Source: BM524 sp041554435 (lineage in GTDB: Bacteria; Bacteroidota; Bacteroidia; Bacteroidales; F082). From it: DNA of 21,319 nucleotides. The position numbers and the translations under genes were made by a program. Of this stretch, positions 13,902 through 20,201 are shown one piece after another. Within the stretch, counting starts at the first letter, position 1, and each line of letters opens with the position of its first letter. The DNA lies in contig JBFFLX010000053.1 in the NCBI GenBank assembly GCA_041554435.1, forward strand, positions 1-21,319, in the 5' to 3' direction. Under the pieces are notes generated by a model that was not told where the DNA came from, ran no database searches, and saw only the letters and a list, made by a program, of their open reading frames with translations.

Positions 13902-15089
13902 TTAGTTATAAATTAGGTATTTTTCGCGTATAACTTTAAACTTATCAATTCCCTGTTGCCAGGATTTTTTAATTTTTTGCTGCGACCATTCTTTCTCAAT
14001 TTGTTTTCGCAATTTATCAGTACCCGCAAGTTTATCAAAATAATTATTAAAAAAAGTACTGTCGTTGTTTAGTGTTTTATAGGCCTCAGTGAGCCAAAGC
14101 AAATTCAATCCTGCTTCATTATTTTTATAATTATGCGCATAGCCCGTTAAATTCTGTCCGTAACAATTTTCACCCTGAAGTTTGGGATTTTTTGAACCTG
14201 CATTGGGATGAGGCGTGAAGGCAAAACTACCATAAACAATTTGAGGATGCCCATAAATTTGAAACGGCACTTTAGTCCCTCTGCCAACACTTACCACCGT
14301 TCCTTCAAAGAGGCAAAGCGACGGATACAAATAGATTGATTCCCAGTTTGGCAGGTTTGGAGAAGGTTTTACCGGCAGTTTTACAATCATATTTCGACTA
14401 TAATTTTCAAGTGGTATAACTGTTAAATCGCAATGTAATCCCTTGTATAGCCAGTTTTCGCCATTTACCATTTTCGCATATTCACCTATGGTCATTCCGT
14501 ATACAATTGGCACAGGATGCATACCTACAAAGGACTTATACTCTTCCTCCAAAACCGGTCCGTCGATATAAAATCCATTAGGATTTGGCCGGTCGAGAAC
14601 TATTAACTTAACATCATTTTCGGCACAAGCCTCCATAACATAAGTTAAAGTGGAAATATAGGTATAGAAACGCACTCCAACATCCTGAAGATCAAATATT
14701 ACCACATCAATATTCTCCAAATCGGAATGGGTGGGCTTTTTGTGTTTTCCGTAAAGCGAAACCATCTGAAGTCCTGTTTCGGGATCTATATTACTGTCTA
14801 CCTGTTCTCCCGCATCTTTATCTCCTCTAAAGCCATGCTCCGGACTAAACACCTTTACTATCCTCACTTCTTTCTCCAAAAGGAAATCCACCAAATGCAT
14901 ATCGCCTGCGGTGGATGCTTTATTGGCAACCACGGCGATTACTTTGCCTTTCAATTCAGGAGCATATTTTTGGAATTGCCGGGCACCTGTAACTATTGAC
15001 TCATATTCCACCAATTGTGGTTTCTGAGCCATAAGGCCGGTGGATAGCAGCAAACTTAAGAGGAATAAAATATATCGTTTGTTAAGCAT
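13902..15089 (-). CDS. namZ: Exo-beta-N-acetylmuramidase NamZ family (DUF1343)
   Basis: This is a secreted DUF1343 protein. The family includes NamZ, which removes MurNAc from the non-reducing end of peptidoglycan fragments, usually for cell-wall recycling. I start it at MLNKRYILFLLSLLLSTGL (395 aa), which gives a normal signal peptide cut after MAQ; the frame is open 21 codons further but those residues do not look like a signal. Family motifs are VANKAST, VFSPEHGFRGDKDAGEQV, DVVIFDLQDVGVRFYTYISTL, LDRPNP, and PSPNLPNWESIYLYPSLCLFEGTVVSVGRGT. The length is normal. It is translated just ahead of the antiporter (1-base gap), a pairing with no obvious functional reason. Confidence 0.93.
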   Translation of the reverse strand: MLNKRYILFLLSLLLSTGLMAQKPQLVEYESIVTGARQFQKYAPELKGKVIAVVANKASTAGDMHLVDFLLEKEVRIVKVFSPEHGFRGDKDAGEQVDSNIDPETGLQMVSLYGKHKKPTHSDLENIDVVIFDLQDVGVRFYTYISTLTYVMEACAENDVKLIVLDRPNPNGFYIDGPVLEEEYKSFVGMHPVPIVYGMTIGEYAKMVNGENWLYKGLHCDLTVIPLENYSRNMIVKLPVKPSPNLPNWESIYLYPSLCLFEGTVVSVGRGTKVPFQIYGHPQIVYGSFAFTPHPNAGSKNPKLQGENCYGQNLTGYAHNYKNNEAGLNLLWLTEAYKTLNNDSTFFNNYFDKLAGTDKLRKQIEKEWSQQKIKKSWQQGIDKFKVIREKYLIYN

Positions 15090-15112
15090 AAAAATCCATT
15101 TACATTTTAGTA

Positions 15113-15153
15113 TAATTGTTTGCACAATTACATTGCCATTAATTTCAGGCAAT
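15113..15153 (-). promoter_or_regulatory. Possible namZ promoter with inverted repeat
   Basis: The minus strand has TAATTGTG (forward 15123-15130), one mismatch from TAnnTTTG, and ATTG (forward 15150-15153) as a -33 box with a 19-base spacer. The perfect inverted repeat TAATTGT-TTGC-ACAATTA (15113-15130) overlaps the -7 box and could be an operator. This is a weak call. Confidence 0.4.
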
Positions 15154-15212
15154 AAATAATTAATTTAATTGGCATGTTTTAGTAATTTCGCCTTTTTAAA
15201 ACATCAAATATA

Positions 15213-16433
15213 TTGAATTTCGAGTATTTCATAGCAAAAAGAATATCACAAAAAGGAAATGAAGTTTTTTCAGGTCCTGTTATTCGTGTTTCCATCCTTA
15301 GTATAAGTTTGGGATTGGCAGTTATGTTAATTTCCATAGCCATAGTTATGGGATTTAAAAACACCATAAGTTCAAAGGTTACAGGCTTTTCCAGTCAATT
15401 GAAAGTTGTTCCATTCGACAATAATCAGTCGCTGGAAGAACAGGCTATTACCGTTGATGATGAATTGCTGAACAAACTGAGAAACAGTGAAAATATTTCA
15501 TTTATAAACCTTACGGCGAAGAAGGGTGGCGTTTTAAAAACCGAGGATCAAATTCAGGGTGTAGTATTTAAAGGATTGGGCAAAGAATATAATCCGGAGT
15601 TTTTAAGTTCAAGTCTTGTGAAAGGTAGTTTGCCTGATTTATCTGAAAAGAACGACAGTATAATTATTTCATCATACATTTCCAGAAAACTAAATCTCAA
15701 TATAGGAGATGACTTAAGAGTTTGGTTTATTAGCGGAGAAAATTCGAACCCCAGGGGGAGAAAATTTAAAATTTCCGGTATTTACGAAACCAGTCTTGAG
15801 GAATTCGATTCGCGTTTTATTATTGGTGATTTAAGGCATATTCAAAAACTTAACGGCTGGAACGAAAACCAGGTTGGTACCATAGAATTGTTTTGCAAAA
15901 ACCCTGATATTGTTGATGAAACTCAAATGCAACTTTATAAGGCCATACCCTATAACCTGCAGGTAATTAGCATAAAACAGGAATATCCACAAATTTTTAA
16001 CTGGCTGGATTTACTCGACACCAATGTTGCTGTTGTTTTAATTTTAATGGTTTTGGTAGCGGGAATTACTATGGTTTCCACACTTTTTATAATTATTATG
16101 GAAAGAACTGTAATGATTGGCACATTAAAATCAATGGGAACAACCAACATACAGATAAGGAGGATATTTTTATATAAAGCAGCCAACATAATCGGCAAGG
16201 GAATGCTTTGGGGTAATGTGGCGGGATTAATTTTATATTTTTTGCAATATTATTTCCGCATTATTAAACTTTCGGGCGAATCCTACTATGTAAATTATGT
16301 TCCTGTTGACTTATATTTAAGTCATTATGTTTACCTCAACCTGGGAACTTTCCTAATTAGCATGTTAATTCTGATAGGTCCAAGTTACTATATAACAAGG
16401 ATTTCACCCGCCGAAGCCCTGCGCTACGAATAA
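15213..16433 (+). CDS. FtsX-like ABC permease (LolC/LolE type)
   Basis: The 406-aa inner-membrane protein has the LolC/E and MacB topology: one segment near residues 25-48, a large periplasmic domain (about 50-270), then three C-terminal segments with the FtsX domain (NVAVVLILMVLVAGITMVS, IIIMERTVMIGTLKSMGTT). The ending RISPAEALRYE is the usual one. In the Lol system, such permeases release lipoproteins from the inner membrane for delivery to the outer membrane. The start is TTG at 15213, since MNFEYFIAKRIS is the normal Bacteroidota beginning and no ATG fits. TAATTTCG at 15183-15190 is a possible -7 box. No ATPase (LolD) gene is adjacent, so the partner must be encoded elsewhere. It is divergent from namZ. 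Confidence 0.9.
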   Translation: MNFEYFIAKRISQKGNEVFSGPVIRVSILSISLGLAVMLISIAIVMGFKNTISSKVTGFSSQLKVVPFDNNQSLEEQAITVDDELLNKLRNSENISFINLTAKKGGVLKTEDQIQGVVFKGLGKEYNPEFLSSSLVKGSLPDLSEKNDSIIISSYISRKLNLNIGDDLRVWFISGENSNPRGRKFKISGIYETSLEEFDSRFIIGDLRHIQKLNGWNENQVGTIELFCKNPDIVDETQMQLYKAIPYNLQVISIKQEYPQIFNWLDLLDTNVAVVLILMVLVAGITMVSTLFIIIMERTVMIGTLKSMGTTNIQIRRIFLYKAANIIGKGMLWGNVAGLILYFLQYYFRIIKLSGESYYVNYVPVDLYLSHYVYLNLGTFLISMLILIGPSYYITRISPAEALRYE

Positions 16434-16502
16434 TAAACTTCAGTATTTAAAATCCATATGTGATAAATTCAATCAAAAGAATTGTTTAATAAAAATAAAT
16501 TG

Positions 16503-16510
16503 TATTTTTG
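16503..16510 (+). promoter_or_regulatory. Promoter -7 box of the tRNA-Arg locus
   Basis: TATTTTTG is an exact TAnnTTTG box, with ATTG at 16481-16484 as a possible -33 box (18-base spacer). It lies 14 bases before the first partial tRNA copy, the right place for a tRNA promoter. The intact tRNA is now 378 bases further on, with the GIY-YIG gene between. No TAnnTTTG box is seen within the GIY-YIG gene. Confidence 0.7.
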
Positions 16511-16523
16511 CAGTCTCAAATTT

Positions 16524-16565
16524 GTTCCTGTAGCCTGCCTTTTCGGCAGACAGGCATAATTGGAT
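16524..16565 (+). pseudogene. Partial tRNA-Arg 5' copy 1, split by a hairpin insert
   Basis: GTTCCTGTAG (16524-16533) followed after 21 bases by CATAATTGGAT (16555-16565) gives positions 1-21 of the tRNA-Arg at 16889, with one mismatch (T for G at position 2). The inserted 21 bases are an imperfect GC-rich hairpin. The rest of the tRNA is missing; the following AAGAAACAGAGCGCTAA is unrelated to tRNA. Confidence 0.75.
16534..16554. repeat. Imperfect hairpin inserted in tRNA copy 1
   Basis: CCTGCC, TTTTC and GGCAGACAGG form an imperfect GC-rich hairpin that interrupts the tRNA-like sequence after position 10. It shares the CCTGCC/GGCAGG arms of the palindrome at 16606-16625. Confidence 0.65.
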
Positions 16566-16583
16566 CAAGAAACAGAGCGCTAA

Positions 16584-16632
16584 GGTCCTGTAGCATAATT
16601 GGATACCTGCCTGCCGGCAGGCAGGGTGCACC
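16584..16632 (+). pseudogene. Partial tRNA-Arg 5' copy 2, split by a 20-bp palindrome
   Basis: The 22 bases at 16584-16605 are identical to the first 22 bases of the tRNA-Arg at 16889. After the palindrome at 16606-16625, GTGCACC (16626-16632) continues exactly as tRNA positions 23-29. The next bases (GGGAGTAG) no longer match. This is a 29-nt direct duplication of the tRNA 5' end, starting 305 bases upstream of the intact gene, with an insertion in the D-arm. Confidence 0.9.
16606..16625. repeat. Perfect 20-bp palindrome CCTGCCTGCC/GGCAGGCAGG
   Basis: CCTGCCTGCCGGCAGGCAGG is a perfect palindrome inserted cleanly between tRNA-copy positions 22 and 23, with no duplicated flanking bases seen. 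A 13-base part of it recurs at 62-74. It looks like a short dispersed palindromic element. Confidence 0.9.
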
Positions 16633-16655
16633 GGGAGTAGTAAAAACACAGAATC

Positions 16656-16898
16656 ATGTTTTTTGTGTACGTTCTTAAGAGTCAAACCGATGGTATATTA
16701 TACAAAGGGATGACTGAAAATATTGAAAGAAGGATTTACGAACACAATAGTGGAAAATGTAAATCAACAAAACCATATCGACCGTGGGTATTGGTTTTAA
16801 CAAAAAGTTTTGGAACCAGACAGGAAGCCAGAGATTATGAAAAGTGGCTAAAATCTGGGATAGGAAGAGAGTATTTAAAAAGCACATTGGTCCTGTAG
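16656..16898 (+). CDS. GIY-YIG nuclease ending inside tRNA-Arg
   Basis: The 80-aa protein is a stand-alone GIY-YIG nuclease domain of the small UPF0213-like type. It shows FVYVLKS (3-9, in place of GIY), LYKGMT (16-21, in place of YIG), ERRIYEHNSG (24-33) with the catalytic Arg and the EHNSG signature, and the metal-binding Glu62 in DYEKWLKSG, then the usual GREYLKS ending. All key residues are present, so it may be active. The last three codons and the stop (GTC CTG TAG) lie in the tRNA: the TAG is tRNA positions 8-10. A partial tRNA copy precedes the gene. The gene has no visible promoter of its own and is probably transcribed from 16503. Its role could be homing to tRNA genes; that is inference. 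Confidence 0.88.
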   Translation: MFFVYVLKSQTDGILYKGMTENIERRIYEHNSGKCKSTKPYRPWVLVLTKSFGTRQEARDYEKWLKSGIGREYLKSTLVL

Positions 16899-16965
16899 CA
16901 TAATTGGATAGTGCACCTGACTACGGATCAGGAGGTTAGGGGTTCGAATCCCTTCAGGATCACCA
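16889..16965 (+). tRNA. tRNA-Arg (anticodon ACG)
   Basis: The full cloverleaf can be drawn. The acceptor stem GGTCCTG pairs with CAGGATC (one G-U), followed by discriminator A and an encoded CCA. The D-arm is in AGCATAATTGGATAGTGCAC. The anticodon stem is CCTGA/TCAGG with loop CTACGGA, giving anticodon ACG at 16923-16925, which reads CGU and, after A-to-I editing, CGC and CGA. The T-arm is in GGGGTTCGAATCCC. All 77 bases look intact, and a terminator follows at 16974. The 5' end overlaps the last ten bases of the GIY-YIG gene, so the mature tRNA must be cut by RNase P from a transcript that also carries that gene. Confidence 0.96.
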
Positions 16966-16973
16966 AGATTAAA

Positions 16974-17007
16974 AGCCTTGTAATCAGATGATTGCAGGGC
17001 TTTTTTT
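16974..17007 (+). terminator. Terminator of the tRNA-Arg transcript
   Basis: AGCCTTGTAATC and GATTGCAGGGCT form a 12-bp stem with two G-U pairs and an AGAT loop, followed by seven T. It starts 8 bases after the encoded CCA. Confidence 0.9.
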
Positions 17008-17388
17008 GTGCAATGGAGCAAATATGGCTTGCTTGATTTGCTAGCAAACAATTAAATTAAAATACCCTAAATAATTTAAATTTAAGTTCTCCAATAAAAT
17101 CGTCTTTTTAATTAGGATGATACGCTTGGCTGGATAAGATTTACTCAACATTATGGAAAAGGTTTTCAAATTAGTAATTAAATAGTCCTCCGTGATATTT
17201 TTGTTCATCAAATTCCGGAAATCGTTTATGCTAATTGCAAATTCATATATGCCGAGGTATTGATTAAACTCAATTTAATAAACAAATATCAATAGTAAAA
17301 AAAGAGAGAGCAACTAACAAAATGAGAAACAAGTAAAACCAATTAATAGTAGTTGTGTCACACTAAATTCTTATTTTGAAGAACAAAA
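17008..17388. other. Gene-free gap, about 380 bp
   Basis: I see no convincing gene, RNA or repeat here. A promoter-like TATTTTTG lies near 17195 but no gene follows it. A short frame reading LGWIRFTQHYGKGFQISN near 17127-17180 looks protein-like but has no start or continuation, so it may be a remnant or chance. Confidence 0.5.
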
Positions 17389-17410
17389 AAAGAGGGCCTA
17401 AGCCCCCTTT
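17389..17410 (-). terminator. Terminator of the T9SS protein gene
   Basis: On the minus strand, AAGGGGGC and GCCCTCTT form an 8-bp stem (one G-U) with a TTAG loop, followed by a run of T. It begins 30 bases after the stop codon of the 17440-19266 gene. Confidence 0.85.
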
Positions 17411-17439
17411 TAATAATTTGAAATATTACCGGTGAAAAT

Positions 17440-19266
17440 TTATCTTGTTAGTATTAACTTATTAACCTTATTTACAGAGTTCCCACTTTGTAGTCGGATG
17501 TAGTAAAGTCCTTTTGCCAGATGAGAAGCCTCAAATACCAGGCTGTTTGTTTGTCCGGCTTCGGCAATACCATCAAATAATATTGCTACTTTTAATCCCA
17601 TTGAATTATAAACAGCAACAGTTGTATGTTTTGATTCTGATGAAGTAAACTCTACAATAGCTGTTGTATTTGCAGGATTTGGATAGGTTTTCATACTTGC
17701 ATTTTCAACTATCTCGTCATCAAATGCAATAGCTGCACTTTTTGCACTGCAGGAACTTGTTACTTCATATGCAACGCCATCATTAACAGCATTTCCATTT
17801 TTGTTCTTAGGTACGTATACTTCATAGGTTGCAGTACCTGTATTTCCATTTCCATCATCAATTTCCATATGGATAGTATATACTCGTCCGTTTCCATTAC
17901 CCTGGCGCTCTTTACGTAAATCTACAGATTTACAATCAGATGCGATAACCATATCATCTGTTGTATTTCCATCACCACCACCATTGGCATCCTCATCTTC
18001 ATCGCTTGTAACTTTTACAATTTTTACATCAGAGTTTGAAAGTGATGCGCAGTTATCGAAAACAGCAGTAAAACATTCGCTTACATTAACAGTTTGATAA
18101 GTATGATTTGGAGGCCATAGAGTAATAGGATCAGCTGTTGCCGTAATTACTGGAACTGTAATGTCGTCAACAATAACATTTTGTAATTGAGTAATTACAT
18201 TACCATTTCCGTCGTCAAAAGTCCAGGTAACAGTATATGTACCTTGTTGATCATAATAAAGATCATCTTCTGTTGTTGCGGTTAATGATCCGGAACAATT
18301 ATCAGTTGCAGTTGGTACAGTAGATATTGTAGCATCACATTCTCCTGTTACATCAGGTAGAGTTGCTAAATCAGCAACAGGAGGAGTTATATCGTTAACA
18401 GTAACTGTTGCATAAGCAGTTGAACTTAATTCTCCATCAGAGACGGTTAGGGTAACATTGGTAGTACCCAAAGAATATGGCCCAGCAGGGCTTACAGAAA
18501 ATGTAAGTGGGTCACCATCAGGATCATAAGATCCATTATTGATCTGTGCGGCGCTTACATCTGCCTGGCAGTTGGATACTGTATTGGTTGTTATATCCTG
18601 TGCAATTGCTACAGGAGCCTGATTATTTTCATATGTAACCCACATATATTGCGTATACCAAGAATAATATTGGTTATTAATGTTCTGCATAACAATAGAT
18701 CCAATTTTCTGTCCGGCTGGTGCAGTATACGTTAAATTGCCCCAATACCAATAATTAGGATATACATGACCCAAATAAGAACCGTTTTCATCGTATGCTG
18801 TTAATACTCCACCATAATACCAGCCGTAATAATAACCATATGTATTAATGGTAACACTAACCGCAGGCTCAGGAAATGTGAATGTTGTTGGATTCCATTG
18901 GGTACTGTAAGCATAGTAATATCCATATAATGCTGGGCTAAAAGTCACACCCTGATCACTGGAAAAGTAACCACTTTTATATCGGAAATCATGAAAAACT
19001 GTTGTTGTAGATGTAACTTCTCTTGACCCATCATTAGGGAAAACTGGTTCTAAACTATTATCTGCTTCTTTAACATTTTCTTGAAAAGGAAAATCCTTAT
19101 TCATTTCCGGAATCTCTTCAACTATTTTTAGATTAGAGTATTCGCTGATATTTTGAAAGGCTTTAATCTCACCTTTAAACTCAGGTGCCTTTTCCTGAGA
19201 GTAAGCTATTGTTGAAATTAATCCAACACAAATTGTTGCAATTGTTAATCGTACTTTTAGTTTCAT
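17440..19266 (-). CDS. Secreted HYR-like protein with T9SS sorting domain
   Basis: The 608-aa protein has a signal peptide (1-23, ending AYSQ). The N-terminal region (about 85-213) is extremely rich in Tyr and Trp (YGYYYAY, YGYYYGWYYGG, NYWYWGN, YYSWYTQYMW). Ig-like segments follow: 215-292 with SYDPDGDPLTFSVSP and TLTVSDGELSS, 293-368 with the HYR-type ATDNCSGS and YTVTWTFDDGNGN, and 369-488 with a ThPNHTY-like WPPNHTY and an acidic DEDEDANGGGDGN loop. The C-terminus (528-608) is a type A T9SS signal: YPNPANTTAIVEF, LKVAILFDG, LAKGLYYIRLQSG, KLILTR. It should therefore cross the outer membrane by T9SS and be anchored or released. Paired cysteines (C233, C310, C324, C398, C406, C445) suggest disulfides. 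The role is unknown; adhesion is a guess. Confidence 0.9.
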   Translation of the reverse strand: MKLKVRLTIATICVGLISTIAYSQEKAPEFKGEIKAFQNISEYSNLKIVEEIPEMNKDFPFQENVKEADNSLEPVFPNDGSREVTSTTTVFHDFRYKSGYFSSDQGVTFSPALYGYYYAYSTQWNPTTFTFPEPAVSVTINTYGYYYGWYYGGVLTAYDENGSYLGHVYPNYWYWGNLTYTAPAGQKIGSIVMQNINNQYYSWYTQYMWVTYENNQAPVAIAQDITTNTVSNCQADVSAAQINNGSYDPDGDPLTFSVSPAGPYSLGTTNVTLTVSDGELSSTAYATVTVNDITPPVADLATLPDVTGECDATISTVPTATDNCSGSLTATTEDDLYYDQQGTYTVTWTFDDGNGNVITQLQNVIVDDITVPVITATADPITLWPPNHTYQTVNVSECFTAVFDNCASLSNSDVKIVKVTSDEDEDANGGGDGNTTDDMVIASDCKSVDLRKERQGNGNGRVYTIHMEIDDGNGNTGTATYEVYVPKNKNGNAVNDGVAYEVTSSCSAKSAAIAFDDEIVENASMKTYPNPANTTAIVEFTSSESKHTTVAVYNSMGLKVAILFDGIAEAGQTNSLVFEASHLAKGLYYIRLQSGNSVNKVNKLILTR

Positions 19267-19701
19267 AATATTAAGATTAGTGAATAATTAATGTTATAAT
19301 TATCAATGTCTAAATGTTGGTTAAGTATTTTATTTTTATTTAGACTTAATATATATAATGAACAATGATAGTTATTAAAATCAGACATTGGCTTTTATTA
19401 ACAAAACATTAACATACTGTTTATATGAAATTTATAAGAAGGCTTTTGCTGTAAATCAGAAGGTATTCATTAATGTCGTTAAGTGCTCTATCCAATTAGT
19501 TATTTATTAGGCTATGCAATTTTGATTATTTGTTTAAACATAATTACTCATTGATTTTAATATTTATGACTACTCCAAGCAGTATCAAAAAATTATGCTG
19601 AAACATGCTCCTCCGGTGTTTTAGGTGTAATCATTGGTTCCAAACTTCCCGGAACTCAGAGATATGCTTATCGATTCCCTTCATTATCAGCAAAGCCACT
19701 C

Positions 19702-19726
19702 CATAATGGGGTGGTTTATTGCTTTT
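19702..19726 (+). terminator. Terminator-like hairpin without a gene
   Basis: AAGCCACTCC and GGGGTGGTTT form a 10-bp stem with two G-U pairs and an ATAAT loop, then ATTGCTTTTT. No intact plus-strand gene lies directly upstream, so it may be left over from a lost gene. Confidence 0.45.
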
Positions 19727-19806
19727 TATAAAAAGGATAACTAACATTAAATGGTGTTGAAAATAAGTTGAATTAGCAAAATAAAACACTTTTATTTTTT
19801 TTAATG

Positions 19807-19837
19807 TCTGATTTTCAAATAATAATGCCTATCTTTG
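19807..19837 (+). promoter_or_regulatory. Promoter of the cold-shock gene
   Basis: TCTG (19807-19810), a 19-base spacer and TATCTTTG (19830-19837) fit the Bacteroidota TTTG/TAnnTTTG promoter with one -33 mismatch. GCGG follows the -7 box. The leader is only about 20 bases, so there is no long structured 5' UTR of the E. coli cspA type. Confidence 0.8.
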
Positions 19838-19861
19838 CGGCTAATTTTATAACTATATAGT

Positions 19862-20053
19862 ATGAGTAACGGAACAGTAAAGTTTTTTAATAATTCTAAA
19901 GGATTTGGATTCATCACTCCAAAAGAAGGTGGCAAAGATGTATTTGTACATTTAAATGGCCTAATTGATGAAATAAATGAAGGGGACGAAGTAAGCTACG
20001 ATGTAGAAGAAAGTCAAAAAGGATTAAATGCAGTAAATGTTAAAGTAGTTTAA
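19862..20053 (+). CDS. Cold-shock domain protein, CspA family
   Basis: The 63-aa protein is a single cold-shock domain that binds single-stranded RNA or DNA and keeps mRNA unfolded. It has the start GTVKFFNNSKGFGFITPKEG with RNP1 (KGFGFI, 13-18) and RNP2 (VFVHL, 27-31), then the core YDVEESQKGLNAVNVKVV. RNP1 is preceded by NNSKG rather than the usual NxxKGYG, a mild variant. The length is normal for the short Bacteroidota CspA form. It is a single gene with its own promoter and terminator. It converges with the DEAD-box helicase gene, a functional partner in cold adaptation. Confidence 0.95.
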   Translation: MSNGTVKFFNNSKGFGFITPKEGGKDVFVHLNGLIDEINEGDEVSYDVEESQKGLNAVNVKVV

Positions 20054-20078
20054 TCAACTACCTTAAATATATGTATAT

Positions 20079-20110
20079 AAAAAAGCCTGTCGATTACGAC
20101 AGGCTTTTTT
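20079..20110. terminator. Terminator of the cold-shock gene, usable from both sides
   Basis: AAAAAAGCCTGTCG and CGACAGGCTTTTTT are perfect reverse complements around ATTA. The T-run on one strand and A-run on the other make it suitable for csp and, on the minus strand, for the helicase gene ending at 20202. Confidence 0.93.
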
Positions 20111-20201
20111 ATTTGGATCTAAACCCAATGATATAATTTGTTTAAGACTGAGACCTAACTAATAATTATCAGCTTATCAATTAATTGTGAAATACAAAAA
20201 A

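Larger units (their letters stand above)
19267..19861. other. Gene-free gap, about 595 bp, with tRNA-like and hairpin fragments
   Basis: No intact gene is visible. It holds the upstream region of the T9SS gene (no clear TAnnTTTG box), a D-arm-like stretch on the minus strand at 19483-19498, a terminator-like hairpin at 19702-19726 and the csp promoter at 19807-19837. Short protein-like frames (for example YDYSKQYQKIMLKHAPPVF near 19565-19620) suggest a decayed gene but cannot be assigned. Confidence 0.5.

Noticed and set aside
15090..15152. namZ starting at 15152
   Set aside because: The added 21 residues contain no signal-like sequence and cover the likely promoter; MLNKRYILFLL at 15089 is a normal signal start.
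16473..16685. 70-aa minus-strand frame over the tRNA copies
   Set aside because: It is made from the palindromes and tRNA fragments (PACRQAG is the translated palindrome) and has no family look.
19450..19510. A complete tRNA gene on the minus strand
   Set aside because: Only the D-arm matches; no acceptor stem pairing, anticodon stem or T-loop can be drawn.
19660..19762. 34-codon frame starting IIGSKLPGTQRYAYRF
   Set aside because: It has no start codon, overlaps a terminator-like hairpin and matches no family I know; a remnant cannot be shown.
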